DNA from: JAMQKA01 sp043951865
GTDB lineage: Bacteria > Bacteroidota > Rhodothermia > Balneolales > Balneolaceae
Assembly: GCF_043951865.1 (NCBI RefSeq)
Contig: NZ_JBINJF010000023.1
Span: forward strand, 1-64,000
Reading direction: 5' to 3'
DNA length: 64,000 nt
Shown here: piece after piece, positions 19,279 to 28,734 of the stretch
How positions within the stretch are numbered: the first letter of the stretch is position 1
Layout of the letters: each line of letters opens with the position of its first letter
Translations under genes and position numbers: made by a program
Notes under the pieces: generated by a model
What the model was told of the DNA's origin: nothing
The model's input: the letters and a program-made list of their open reading frames with translations, nothing else
Database searches by the model: none

Positions 19279-19561
19279 CTATAAAAGGTTTATCTAAATT
19301 GACAATACAAGCTTATTCGAATTCTGAATTAAAAAGTTTACCTTCACGGTTCATGGACAATTATCAATGATCGCCGGCAGTTAGTCAATATTAAAAGCCG
19401 GATGTAACACGAGTGCCGTAAAAAGCTGGATTCTGAACACAGGTTCAAACGGCGGTTCACGGGTAGCGACCCTATTGAGTAGTTGAAGGATTATAATACG
19501 CTGGGTGAAAAAACCTCTGTCGCAAATTGAAAAGGAATATAACTGAATTCACGGATTTATT

Positions 19562-22345
19562 ATGTCTAAAAGTCTCCTGTTTTTATTGGATGGAATGGCG
19601 CTGGCCTATCGATCCCATTTCGCATTTATCAACAGCAATTTAAGGAATGCGGAGGGTATCCCCACCGGACCCATCCTGGGGTTCGCCAATACACTCGAAA
19701 AGATGCTGGAAGAGGAGCAACCCACCCATATTGCGGTAGTCTGGGATACCGACGCTCCCACCTTTCGCCATGAGATGGATGAGGAGTACAAGGCCAACCG
19801 CCCGCCGCAGCCGGAAGAGCTGAAAGTGGGCATTCCGCTTATTAAAGAGATGCTGGAGGGATACGGCATCCCGAATATTGAGCAGGATGGATATGAGGCA
19901 GATGACATTATCGGCACTATCGCCGATCGGGCCAATGCCGAAGATGTGGATGTCTTCCTGGTGACGCCGGATAAAGATTTTATGCAGCTCGTGCACGACC
20001 ATATCAAAATGATGAAACCCGATAACCAAAATGGCGGATTTAATATTATCGACCGCGAGGGCGTGAAGGAGTATTTTGGGGTCTATCCCGAACAGGTTGT
20101 GGATGTGCTGGCGATGCTGGGGGATAAATCTGACAACATCCCCGGCGTGCGTGGTATCGGTAAAAAGGGGGCGCCCAAGATCATAAAAAATTACGGCTCT
20201 CTCGAAAAAGCGATCGAGGTTGCCCCCGATATCAAGTCAACCCGCTACGGCAATGCCCTGGATAAACAGGCCGAACAGGCGCTGCATGCCAAAAAAATGG
20301 TGACTATTAAGACGGACGTCCCCGATATCATCGACTGGGAGGACCTGGAGTGGGAAGGTCCGCAGGAGGAGGAACTTGGCGCATTTTTTAAACGGATGGA
20401 GTTTCGTTCGCTGACCAAAAAATACCTGGGCGAAGAGGTCAAGCGGTGGGTCGATCGCGATGTATCGGAGGAGCACAAGAACCAGGGCGACCTGTTTGTT
20501 CCCAATGAGACCGATAAAGAGGAGAGGAGGGGCTTCGCCAGCTATGCGGAGGAGAACGTGAGCTATGAGCTGGTGGATACGATCTCAAAAGTTGAGGCCC
20601 TTGTCGACAAGTTGAGTGGCCGGGATGCCGTGAGCTTTGACACCGAGACAAGCGGTACCGACCCGATGAGGGATCGGCTTGTGGGCATATCCGTTTCTGC
20701 GACCCCCGGCGTTGCGTATTATATCCCGGTAAATGTTGAAGGTGGTCTGGAGCAGGAGAAAGCCCTTGAGGCCGTGCGCCCGATTTTTACAGATCCGGAC
20801 AGTCTAAAAATTGCCCACAATTTTAAATTTGATTACATGATACTCCGGCGGGCCGGACTCGAGGTGGAGGGACCTGCCTTTGATACCATGATTGCGGCCT
20901 ACCTGATCGATGCCGGTCAGAAGCTGAAGATGGACGCCCTGGCGAAAAAATACCTCAAGTATGAGCCGATCCCTATCCAGGAGCTGATCGGGAAGGGACG
21001 AAAACAAAAAAGCATGGATGAATTTTCTCCTGAAGAGGTAATGGTGTACGCCTGCGAGGATGCCGACATCACACTGCGGCTCCATAACATCCTGGACAAC
21101 ATTCTCAGGGATGATGAGCTGAAAGAGATTGCAGAGACGCTGGAATTCCCGCTTATGGAGGTACTTGGCAAGATGGAGATGCATGGTATCCGCCTGGATG
21201 TAGAGATGTTAAAGGCGTTTTCTGAGACATTAAGGCAAGACCTGCAGCAGCTCGAACAGGATATTTTTGACAAGGCCGGAACAGAATTTAACATCAACTC
21301 TCCGAAGCAGCTGGGGGAGGTACTATTCGACAAAATGGGACTGCCCGCCGGCAAGAAGACCAAAACCGGGCAGTATTCAACCTCTGAATCGGTTCTGTCC
21401 AAGCTCGAGGGTGAATATGAGGTACCCGGGCTGATTCTCGAATACCGGGCGCTCAGCAAGCTGAGGTCAACCTATGTTGAGGCGCTGCCCAAGCTGATCC
21501 ACGAGAAGACCGGTCGGATACACACCGACTTCAACCAGCATATAGCAGCTACCGGCAGGCTTTCCTCCTCCAACCCGAACCTGCAAAATATTCCGATCCG
21601 TACCAAGCGGGGACGGGAGATCCGCAAGGCTTTTATTGCCGATGAGGGATTCAAGCTGCTCTCAGCGGATTACTCCCAGGTGGAGCTGCGCGTGATCGCC
21701 TCTATATCTGAAGATGAAAATATGATAGAGGCGTTTAAGAATGATGAGGATATCCACGCACGCACGGCCAAAGAGGTATTTGATCTTGAATCGCTTGAGG
21801 CCGTTACCGGCAACCAGCGCCGTAAAGCCAAGGAGGTGAACTTCGGGATTCCGTACGGCGTAAGTGCATATGGACTGGCCAACCGGCTGGGCATCGAAAA
21901 TTCGGAGGGGAAGGAGATGATCGACCAGTATTTTGAGCGGTTTCCCGGCATCCTTCGCTATATCAACGAAACCAAGCAGTTTGCCAAGGAACACGGCTAC
22001 GTGAAGACGCTGATGGGGCGCCGGCGTTACATCCCCGACATCAATGCCAGTAACTGGAATCGCCGTGCATTCGCCGAGCGTACGGCCATCAATACCCCGA
22101 TACAGGGTACTGCCGCTGACATTATTAAGCGGGCGATGATCAATATCCAGCAATTCCTTGAAAAAAACGGCCTGAAAACCCGCATGCTGCTGCAGGTGCA
22201 TGATGAGCTGATTTTTGAAGTGCCGGAAGAGGAGCAGCAGTCCGTTCCTGCAAAAATATTGGAGCTGATGGAGACCGCCTATTCGCTGAAAGTGCCACTT
22301 AAGGTTGAGATGGGCCTGGCAGATAACTGGCTCGATGCCCATTAA
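19562..22345 (+). CDS. polA: DNA polymerase I
   Basis: 927-residue, three-domain Pol I for Okazaki-fragment processing and repair synthesis. The 5' nuclease (residues 1-~290) has YEADDIIGT and GDKSDNIPGVRGIG. The 3'-5' proofreading domain looks active: FDTETSG near 360, NFKFDYM, and YACEDADITLRL give the DEDDy residues. The polymerase domain carries DYSQVELR near 703, the O-helix RRKAKEVNFGIPYG and VHDEL near 880. The O-helix aromatic is phenylalanine (NFG), as in most Pol I. The gene is divergent from the SpoIIE-type gene. Confidence 0.97.
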   Translation: MSKSLLFLLDGMALAYRSHFAFINSNLRNAEGIPTGPILGFANTLEKMLEEEQPTHIAVVWDTDAPTFRHEMDEEYKANRPPQPEELKVGIPLIKEMLEGYGIPNIEQDGYEADDIIGTIADRANAEDVDVFLVTPDKDFMQLVHDHIKMMKPDNQNGGFNIIDREGVKEYFGVYPEQVVDVLAMLGDKSDNIPGVRGIGKKGAPKIIKNYGSLEKAIEVAPDIKSTRYGNALDKQAEQALHAKKMVTIKTDVPDIIDWEDLEWEGPQEEELGAFFKRMEFRSLTKKYLGEEVKRWVDRDVSEEHKNQGDLFVPNETDKEERRGFASYAEENVSYELVDTISKVEALVDKLSGRDAVSFDTETSGTDPMRDRLVGISVSATPGVAYYIPVNVEGGLEQEKALEAVRPIFTDPDSLKIAHNFKFDYMILRRAGLEVEGPAFDTMIAAYLIDAGQKLKMDALAKKYLKYEPIPIQELIGKGRKQKSMDEFSPEEVMVYACEDADITLRLHNILDNILRDDELKEIAETLEFPLMEVLGKMEMHGIRLDVEMLKAFSETLRQDLQQLEQDIFDKAGTEFNINSPKQLGEVLFDKMGLPAGKKTKTGQYSTSESVLSKLEGEYEVPGLILEYRALSKLRSTYVEALPKLIHEKTGRIHTDFNQHIAATGRLSSSNPNLQNIPIRTKRGREIRKAFIADEGFKLLSADYSQVELRVIASISEDENMIEAFKNDEDIHARTAKEVFDLESLEAVTGNQRRKAKEVNFGIPYGVSAYGLANRLGIENSEGKEMIDQYFERFPGILRYINETKQFAKEHGYVKTLMGRRRYIPDINASNWNRRAFAERTAINTPIQGTAADIIKRAMINIQQFLEKNGLKTRMLLQVHDELIFEVPEEEQQSVPAKILELMETAYSLKVPLKVEMGLADNWLDAH

Positions 22346-22594
22346 TACTTGGTATCAGAAAAAGCGTATTTACCATTGTTGGATTATACGCGTAAAAAAA
22401 TCTCCAAAGTCCCACTTTTGAATGGGGGGCAGGGGGATAACCTGTCAAAATGAGCGTAAAAAATGTATGTAACAATTACGCTGAATGTTGAGTATAAGCG
22501 TCAGTGCAGGTTCCTGGCTTATCAGTCCAGCGGTAATTTAGGGAGGGAAAGGAGCGTAATTTTCTGACGTGTACTCCGTCTGTCGGAAACATCC

Positions 22595-22719
22595 TAAGCC
22601 AGGCCTTTTGCAAAATGATCGGCTTCTCGTTGTAGGGGAGGTACTCCCGCTTGACACCCAATTAGTTCGGTGGTACAACCTCCTCCCAACAAAACAGGAG
22701 GTTTTGTAAAGCCTCTTAA
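22595..22719 (-). repeat. Dispersed palindromic element, copy R3 (reverse orientation)
   Basis: Read on the minus strand it gives TTAAGAGGCTTTACAAAACC, then TTTTGTTGGGAGG, then GGTTGTACCACCGAAC and a perfect GGGAG-TAC-CTCCC hairpin. It ends in ATTTTGCAAAAGGCC. The order of blocks is the same as in R1 and R4, only inverted relative to polA upstream. Confidence 0.72.
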
Positions 22720-22931
22720 CTTGATGAATGGCCCAGTTTACTGGTAGCTGTATACCCCTTATTTCACAAACAGGCTGCTTAGTGCATATTTTTTTCAAGA
22801 TTATGTCTTGCATACCGTGCAGACCTTCAGGAATGTCACTTTCACTCTGACTGTGAGCAGGTTTGGGGGAAACTTAAATCCTAAAAGACGGAAATAAGAT
22901 GCCAGAAAAAAGAGGGAAAATTTTTTGACAA

Positions 22932-22955
22932 GGGGTGACACGGGGATGTCACTCC
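22932..22955. promoter_or_regulatory. Inverted repeat, possible operator
   Basis: GGGGTGACA-N6-TGTCACTCC forms arms that match at 8 of 9 positions, with a perfect GTGACA/TGTCAC core. It starts two bases after a TTGACA hexamer (22925-22930) and lies ~60 bp before the small gene at 23013. That suits a dimeric repressor or activator site. No regulator gene is adjacent. Confidence 0.4.
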
Positions 22956-23012
22956 CGGTTAGTATCCTTATTACAGATGATAAAATAAACACAATGAATA
23001 ATGGAGAACACC

Positions 23013-23330
23013 ATGAACACCGCTGTAAAAAACGATACCTTTCAAATCGAACCGGTACTTCGCAAGGTCTTGGTTGACGCTGAGCAGGATCACCAGGAAC
23101 TCCAGGAGATGTTTCAACTGATGGGCTGGGGCGATCTGCCGGACAAGTTGAAGATCGAGATCAAGGATGACGTTTCAGCGATGATCGAGGAGCTGCGGGG
23201 GCAGTACTCCACCTGCGATTCCTTTGTACAGAAACGTCGCCAGAGCGTGACATACTGGGTAAGCTGTTATCGAGACGGGATCTGCTCTCTTGAGACGGCG
23301 ATACAGGCACTTAAGGTGAGAAAGCTGTAA
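23013..23330 (+). CDS. Small protein of unknown function
   Basis: 105-residue, acidic, mostly helical soluble protein that I do not recognise. It has two cysteines in the second half (YSTCDSF, SVTYWVSCYRDGICS) and no signal peptide or membrane segment. I choose the ATG at 23013 rather than 23001 because GGAG at 23003-23006 sits 6 bp before it as a Shine-Dalgarno sequence. It stands alone between polA and guaB with a palindromic site upstream, suggesting its own regulation. Coding status rests on the start signal and isolated frame. Confidence 0.6.
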   Translation: MNTAVKNDTFQIEPVLRKVLVDAEQDHQELQEMFQLMGWGDLPDKLKIEIKDDVSAMIEELRGQYSTCDSFVQKRRQSVTYWVSCYRDGICSLETAIQALKVRKL

Positions 23331-23335
23331 AATAT

Positions 23336-23506
23336 GTGAGACGCCAGAAGTGAGACGGCAGACGTGAGACGATGGAGGTGAGATATATGGCGGACCCCAG
23401 CTCACTATTGAAATTATGCTGCGCGAGATAATTCTTGCGGTACATTGTAAAAAAGATGACAAATTTGAAATAATACTCGTCTCACATCTCACTTCTGGCG
23501 TCTCAG
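23336..23506. repeat. 171-bp inverted repeat built from 7-bp units
   Basis: The left arm begins with seven heptamers (GTGAGAC, GCCAGAA, GTGAGAC, GGCAGAC, GTGAGAC, GATGGAG, GTGAGAT; 23336-23384). The right arm (23479-23506) read in reverse gives CTGAGAC, GCCAGAA, GTGAGAT, GTGAGAC. Arms agree over about 20 bases with one mismatch at the outer end. It begins 5 bp after the stop of the small gene and ends about 100 bp before guaB. Confidence 0.8.
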
Positions 23507-23558
23507 TATTACAAAAAATTAATCCGGGTTTGGTTACGCACTTCGTTGGCAAATTTTT

Positions 23559-23566
23559 TATCTTTG
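23559..23566 (+). promoter_or_regulatory. Possible Bacteroidota-type -7 box for guaB
   Basis: TATCTTTG fits the TAnnTTTG -7 consensus of Bacteroidota promoters and lies 38 bp before the guaB ATG. The nearest TTTG for a -33 box (23529) is 26 bp away rather than the usual 19-21, so the assignment is tentative. Confidence 0.35.
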
Positions 23567-23604
23567 CCCAAATCTGAAACCAAATACTGCGAGCAGAGTC
23601 AGCT

Positions 23605-25083
23605 ATGAATAATTCCTCTCCCTTTGATCGGATATCACGGCAAGGACTAACCTATGATGATGTGCTACTGGTTCCGGCCTATTCCGAAACACTGCCACGA
23701 AATGTTGATACAAGCGTACGCTTGACCCCAAACTTGAAGCTGAACGTGCCCGTTATAAGTGCGGCGATGGATACCGTCTCCGAGTACCGGCTGGCCATTG
23801 CGCTGGCACGTGAGGGCGGTATCGCCATGCTGCACAAAAATATGAGTATCGAGGAGCAGGCTGACCAGGTGCGTATGGTGAAGCGCAGTGAAAGTGGCAT
23901 GATCGTAGATCCGGTGACCCTGCCCGAATCGGCAACCGTTCGTGAGGCACGGTCGTTGATGAAAAAACACAAGATCGGGGGAATTCCGATTGTGGAAGAG
24001 GATAATACGCTGATCGGTATCGTAACCAACCGTGATCTTCGGTTCGAGCATTTTGTGGACAAGCCGCTTGATACCATTATGACGCGTGATAACCTGGTCA
24101 CTGCGCGAGAGGGTACGACGCTTGAGGAAGCAGAAGAGATCCTGCAGGAACACAAAGTGGAAAAACTGCCGATCGTGGACGACCAAATGAAACTGGTGGG
24201 ACTCATCACATTCAAGGATATCGAAAAGAAGATGAATTTCCCCAACGCCTGTAAAGACGATATGGGTCGCCTGCGCGTGGGTGCGGCTGTTGGGGTAACG
24301 CCTGATACGATGGAACGGGTAGAGGCACTCGTTGATTCGGGTGTGGATATCATTACGGTCGATACCGCCCACGGTCATTCGGAAGGAGTACTTGCCAAAA
24401 TAAAGGAAATCAAGGAGGCATTTCCCGATCTGGATCTCATCGCCGGAAATATTGCCACCAAAGAGGGAGCCCAAGCTATTGACGAAGCAGGCGCGGACGT
24501 GGTCAAAGTGGGCGTTGGACCGGGTTCAATATGTACCACCCGCGTGGTAACCGGCGTTGGCGTGCCCCAGCTGAGTGCCATCCTGGAGGTTTCCGAATAT
24601 GTGAAGAAAGCGGGTGTGGGGATGATTGCCGACGGAGGTATTAAGCAGACCGGCGATATTGCCAAGGCTATTGCTGGAGGCGCGCATGCGGTAATGATGG
24701 GTTCCATGTTTGCCGGGGTGGACGAAAGTCCGGGCGAAACAGTGATCTACGAATCCAGAAAATACAAGTCCTACCGCGGAATGGGGAGTATCGGGGCCAT
24801 GGAGAAAGGCTCAAAGGATCGCTACTTCCAGGATGTGGAGGATGACATCAAAAAGCTGGTACCGGAGGGTATTGAAGGACGCGTTCCCTACAAAGGATAC
24901 CTTTCAGAGGTGGTATACCAGATGACCGGCGGTTTGCGTGCGGCCATGGGCTACTGTGGGGCAGCAAGTATCAAAGAGCTGCAAACGGCCGAATTTGTAC
25001 AGATATCTTCCGCCAGCTACAAAGAGAGCCACCCGCACTCCGTCCAGATCACGAAGGAAGCTCCCAACTACTCCGTCAGTTAA
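23605..25083 (+). CDS. guaB: IMP dehydrogenase
   Basis: NAD-dependent oxidation of IMP to XMP, the committed step of guanine nucleotide synthesis. The 492-residue length is standard. The TIM barrel is interrupted by two CBS domains (about residues 95-205, MIVDPVTLPESATV and IMTRDNLVTAREGTTLEEA). The catalytic loop GSICTTRVVTGVGVPQ puts the active cysteine at residue 310. The IMP-binding GMGSIGAM segment and the flap region near residue 400 are present. It is monocistronic; the region downstream contains repeat R6 and then the accessory locus. Confidence 0.97.
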   Translation: MNNSSPFDRISRQGLTYDDVLLVPAYSETLPRNVDTSVRLTPNLKLNVPVISAAMDTVSEYRLAIALAREGGIAMLHKNMSIEEQADQVRMVKRSESGMIVDPVTLPESATVREARSLMKKHKIGGIPIVEEDNTLIGIVTNRDLRFEHFVDKPLDTIMTRDNLVTAREGTTLEEAEEILQEHKVEKLPIVDDQMKLVGLITFKDIEKKMNFPNACKDDMGRLRVGAAVGVTPDTMERVEALVDSGVDIITVDTAHGHSEGVLAKIKEIKEAFPDLDLIAGNIATKEGAQAIDEAGADVVKVGVGPGSICTTRVVTGVGVPQLSAILEVSEYVKKAGVGMIADGGIKQTGDIAKAIAGGAHAVMMGSMFAGVDESPGETVIYESRKYKSYRGMGSIGAMEKGSKDRYFQDVEDDIKKLVPEGIEGRVPYKGYLSEVVYQMTGGLRAAMGYCGAASIKELQTAEFVQISSASYKESHPHSVQITKEAPNYSVS

Positions 25084-25228
25084 ACGGGATTTTGGGTGAG
25101 GTCGGACTTCTTTTCTCTGAGAGTGAAACTCCGGCCAGTGTTCGATTGACAGGGACAAGGCAACTGTCAATACATAAAAATAATGACAATGAGATTTCCC
25201 GTTATCCCAATCTTTTGACGGGATAAAT

Positions 25229-25381
25229 CAAAAGAGGGCTTTGCAAAACTGTTTATTGGGGCCAATATCGTCATTTTCATGGGTTCGAAGTCCTCATTTA
25301 TGGAATATAAACTGCGGTTCCGAATCCACTCAGGGGTTGATCTTGATCACAACTCCTGGTTTTTCAAAGCCCTCTCAAAAG
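25229..25381. repeat. Element sharing only the termini of the palindromic family (R6)
   Basis: The left end AAAAGAGGGCTTTGCAAAAC and the right end GGTTTTTCAAAGCCCTCTC are near-perfect inverted repeats and match the right terminus of R1, R2 and R4. The interior differs, but again contains a stem of the form AGGGGTTG/CAACTCCT near 25331-25356. It is probably a separate subfamily or a decayed copy. Confidence 0.55.
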
Positions 25382-25570
25382 AGAAAATTTCACATCCTCC
25401 TGTCCCCCCTCAATAAGATAGTACCATATCCGGGTCTGCTAGTACATGCCAGTGGTTGGATTCCAAAATCAACAGCTTGGCGTATCCGCGTAGTACTAAG
25501 CAGCCTGAATTTCCGAGCCTGCCAGTCTTATCTGATTCCATACCGGCTGTAAGCGTAAAATGTGTACTAC

Positions 25571-25624
25571 TTCAAGAGAGTTTTTGCTAATAAGCTGAGT
25601 ATCTGTTACAATAGTTCTCTTGAA
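25571..25624. promoter_or_regulatory. Inverted repeat in sulfatase 1 leader
   Basis: The 9-bp arms TTCAAGAGA and TCTCTTGAA are perfect and 36 bp apart, and end 48 bp before the start of the first sulfatase. This could be a paired operator or a leader hairpin. Confidence 0.35.
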
Positions 25625-25672
25625 AGCCGATCTTCCATTTCATTTTTAACTAAAAAAGGGATAGAGTTTATT

Positions 25673-27139
25673 ATGAAATTAGCGGGAAAATGCTGTTTGA
25701 TACTCCTTATGAGCCTGTTCTCGATCTCTTCACTTCGCGCCCAGCCTGAAAATATAATTTTTATTCTGAGTGATGACCACCGTTATGATTATATGGGATT
25801 TCATCCTGACGGGCCGGATTTTTTGAAGACGCCGGGCATGGACCGCATGGCGGCTGAAGGCGCTCTCCTGGCAAATGCCTTTGTAACGACCTCCCTCTGT
25901 TCTCCCAGTCGCGCTTCTATCCTCACCGGGCAGTATGCCTTTCGCCATGGCGCTGTCGACAATTCAAATCCAATGAAAGAGGGTACAAAATTTTTCCCTG
26001 AGCAGCTGCAGAACGAGGGATACCAGACCGGCTATTTTGGCAAGTGGCATATCGGGCACGCCCACGATGATCCCAAACCGGGATTTGACAAGTGGGTAAG
26101 CTTCAGGGGACAGGGCGTGTACTACAATCCCACCCTGAATATTGATGGGGAACGCCGGCAGGTGGAGGGATACATTACCGACCTGCTAACAGAATATGCC
26201 ATTGAATGGCTGGACGAAGATCGGGATGAAGACAAGCCGTTTTTTGTGTACCTGTCTCATAAAGCAGTGCACGCCGAGTTTTATCCCGCAGAAAGACATG
26301 AAGGGATGTACGCCCAGGCGGATATTCCAAAACCGCAGTCAATGAAAAATATTGAGCAAAATTACCGGGGAAAGCCCGACTGGGTCCGCGAGCAGCGCTA
26401 CAGCTGGCACGGGGTAGAACATATGTATCATAACCGGGATGACCACCCGCAGAGCCTGGACGAGATCATTACCGATTACAGCGAATCCCTGATGGCCGTG
26501 GATGAAAGCGTAGCCCGCGTCATGGACTACCTTGAACAGGAGGGACTGGCAGAAAATACGCTGGTCATCTATATGGGAGACAACGGGTTTATGCTGGGTG
26601 AACACGGGCTGATAGACAAGCGCCAGGCCTATGAAGAGTCGATGCGCGTACCGATGCTGGCCTGGGCCCCGGGGTATATTGAGCCGGGTACAACCATCGA
26701 AGAAAATGTGCTGAATATCGATATCGGGCCAACATTCCTTGATATCGCGGATGGAAACATGCCCGGAGATCACACGGTTGACGGGCGCTCATTTCTGCCA
26801 TTGCTTGGAGGAGAACAAGTGGATGACTGGCGTTCTACCTTTGTATATCAATATTTTTGGGAACACGCCTTTCCCCACACGCCGACGACTTATGCCATTC
26901 GGGGTGACCGCTACAAATATATTTACTACCACGGGGTGTGGGATCAAAATGAGTTGTACGATCTGAAGACCGACCCCAATGAGATGGTCAACCTGATCGA
27001 TGTTCCTTCTCAACAGCAGCGTGTCCGGGATATGCATGAGCGGATGTTCGACATATTTGAGGAGAACGGGGCAACTGACGTACGGTTCCGCCGGCCTTCT
27101 GTCAACCACGCCGATGAAAGAGAAATACATCCGGACTAG
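25673..27139 (+). CDS. Exported sulfatase (S1 family, S1_11-like)
   Basis: 488-residue type I sulfatase hydrolysing sulfate esters on glycans after export. The signal peptide is residues 1-23 (CCLILLMSLFSISSLRAQ). Metal-ligand aspartates are in ILSDDHRYD, and the modification motif CSPSR starts at C76, the residue converted to formylglycine. GKWHIGH and YMGDNGFMLGEHG are further active-site blocks. The TTSLCSPSRASILTGQYAFRHG context resembles N-acetylglucosamine-6-sulfatase-like S1_11 enzymes, but the substrate cannot be fixed. I use the ATG at 25673 because it starts a proper signal peptide; an in-frame upstream ATG at 25562 would bury it. Confidence 0.92.
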   Translation: MKLAGKCCLILLMSLFSISSLRAQPENIIFILSDDHRYDYMGFHPDGPDFLKTPGMDRMAAEGALLANAFVTTSLCSPSRASILTGQYAFRHGAVDNSNPMKEGTKFFPEQLQNEGYQTGYFGKWHIGHAHDDPKPGFDKWVSFRGQGVYYNPTLNIDGERRQVEGYITDLLTEYAIEWLDEDRDEDKPFFVYLSHKAVHAEFYPAERHEGMYAQADIPKPQSMKNIEQNYRGKPDWVREQRYSWHGVEHMYHNRDDHPQSLDEIITDYSESLMAVDESVARVMDYLEQEGLAENTLVIYMGDNGFMLGEHGLIDKRQAYEESMRVPMLAWAPGYIEPGTTIEENVLNIDIGPTFLDIADGNMPGDHTVDGRSFLPLLGGEQVDDWRSTFVYQYFWEHAFPHTPTTYAIRGDRYKYIYYHGVWDQNELYDLKTDPNEMVNLIDVPSQQQRVRDMHERMFDIFEENGATDVRFRRPSVNHADEREIHPD

Positions 27140-27278
27140 TGGTAACAGGGGCGGGTTCATGTAACGATCACAGGAAAGTCAAGTTCTCTGATTTTGGGCA
27201 GTGACAGTTGGAGACAAGCTAATTAAGTTAACAGCCAGATTTACCCGTAATAATCAACAAATAACAGCTGGGAAAACA

Positions 27279-28646
27279 ATGAAAGGACCCGTGCTCCGTA
27301 TTAACTTCTGTGCAGTTGCATTTCTGTTATTGCCGGCAATGTTGTTTGCCGGTGATCTACAGGAAGATCACCCGAATATCCTGCTTATTCTAACCGACGA
27401 CCAGGGATATCATGACATTTCCTACTACGGGACGGAGGATATCCAAACGCCCAATATTGACCAGATCGCCTCCTCCGGAATCAGGTTCGACAACTTTTAC
27501 GCCAATAGTCCTGTCTGTTCGCCCACCCGTGCGGCTCTGCTGTCGGGTCGATACCAGGATTTTGTAGGAGTTCCGGGAGTAATACGTACACACCCGGACA
27601 ACAGCTGGGGCTACCTCCACCCGCAGGCGACCCTGATGCCATCGGTTTTGCAGGATCACGGGTATCACACAGCATTAATCGGGAAATGGCATCTGGGACT
27701 GGCCCCGCCCAATATCCCGAATGAAAGGGGATTTGATTATTTCCACGGCTGGCTGGGGGATATGATGGACGATTATTGGTCGCACCGCCGCCATGGTATT
27801 AATTATATGCGGTTAAACAGGAAAACGATCGATCCGGAAGGACATGCCACGGACCTGTTTACTGACTGGTCAATAGATTACATTAATGATCGCGCCAACA
27901 AGGAAGTCCCCTTCTTTCTGTTTTTGTCGTATAATGCTCCGCATTTTCCGGTACAACCACCAAAAGAGTGGCTGGAAAAAGTGAAGGAGCGAGAATCTGA
28001 CATCGATCAAACGAGAGCGGAACTTGTGGCCTTCATCGAACATATGGATGCAGGAATAGGGCAGGTACTGCAAGCACTAAAAGATACCGGTCAATATGAA
28101 AATACCATCATAATATTTACCAGTGACAATGGCGGTCACGGTCCAAGCATGGCCGATAATGGTCCTGCAAGAGGTGCCAAGCAAAGTATGTATGAGGGCG
28201 GATTGAGAGTCCCCGCGGCCATTACCTGGCCGAATCATATTAAATCAGGGACGAGCACCGATCGTGTGGCCCTGACAATGGATATTTTCCCCACTCTTTT
28301 TGACCTGCTGGGAATTCGTTATGAGGGACCCCTGGAAGGAAAAAGTTTTTTGCCAACTCTTTTGGGAAAGAAACAGCCTGAAAGAGATGAACCGCTGTAT
28401 TTTTCCCGGAGAGAAGGGGGAACCCGGTATGGCGGACTAACCATCCAAGCAGTAAGAATGGGCGATTGGAAACTCTTGCAAAACAGTCCATTCAGTTCAC
28501 CGGAGCTTTACAACCTGCAGGAAGACCCGATGGAAAAGAACAACCTGATCGGGGAGTATCCAAAAAAGTACCGGGAGCTAAACTCAATAATGATGAATTT
28601 TATTCAAAAGGGCGGTGCGGTGCCGTGGCAAAAATCAAGCTATTAA
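27279..28646 (+). CDS. Exported sulfatase 2 (S1 family)
   Basis: 455-residue sulfatase with a signal peptide (INFCAVAFLLLPAMLFAG). The N-terminal metal site is LILTDDQGYHD, and the sequon CSPTR has its cysteine at residue 80. GKWHLGL and FTSDNGGHGPS follow. The C-terminal subdomain ends LYNLQEDPMEKNNL, as in arylsulfatase-type S1 enzymes. An in-frame start at 27201 exists, but the one at 27279 gives the signal peptide at the N-terminus. It is collinear with sulfatases 1 and 3 (139- and 88-bp gaps), so one transcript is plausible. Confidence 0.92.
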   Translation: MKGPVLRINFCAVAFLLLPAMLFAGDLQEDHPNILLILTDDQGYHDISYYGTEDIQTPNIDQIASSGIRFDNFYANSPVCSPTRAALLSGRYQDFVGVPGVIRTHPDNSWGYLHPQATLMPSVLQDHGYHTALIGKWHLGLAPPNIPNERGFDYFHGWLGDMMDDYWSHRRHGINYMRLNRKTIDPEGHATDLFTDWSIDYINDRANKEVPFFLFLSYNAPHFPVQPPKEWLEKVKERESDIDQTRAELVAFIEHMDAGIGQVLQALKDTGQYENTIIIFTSDNGGHGPSMADNGPARGAKQSMYEGGLRVPAAITWPNHIKSGTSTDRVALTMDIFPTLFDLLGIRYEGPLEGKSFLPTLLGKKQPERDEPLYFSRREGGTRYGGLTIQAVRMGDWKLLQNSPFSSPELYNLQEDPMEKNNLIGEYPKKYRELNSIMMNFIQKGGAVPWQKSSY

Positions 28647-28734
28647 TGGCAAGCTACACGAAATGGGTAACGGAGGCAAGGTGAATAAGAGATTAAAGAA
28701 AAAGTATTTCGGAACGATAAACAGAGGAAAGTCC

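Larger units (their letters stand above)
22346..23012. other. Intergenic region between polA and the small unknown gene
   Basis: 667 bp without a credible gene. A weak hairpin (GCGTAT/ATACGC, 22365-22393) follows polA. Repeat R3 occupies 22595-22719. A 9-bp inverted repeat at 22932-22955 lies before the next gene. Confidence 0.55.
25084..25672. other. Intergenic region between guaB and the first sulfatase
   Basis: 589 bp marking the border between core genes and the accessory locus. It holds an 8-bp inverted repeat (ATTGACAG/CTGTCAAT, 25145-25171) and the R6 element (25229-25381). A degenerate inverted repeat (TGCTAGTAC ... GTACTAAGCA, about 25436-25506) and the 9-bp inverted repeat at 25571-25624 also lie here. 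No credible gene is seen. Confidence 0.55.

Noticed and set aside
22476..22992. Three minus-strand frames of 61-91 codons between polA and the small gene
   Set aside because: Two of them cross repeat R3, and all lack start signals and recognisable protein features.
25241..25552. 103-codon frame after guaB
   Set aside because: It runs through repeat R6, has no start signal and no protein-like pattern.
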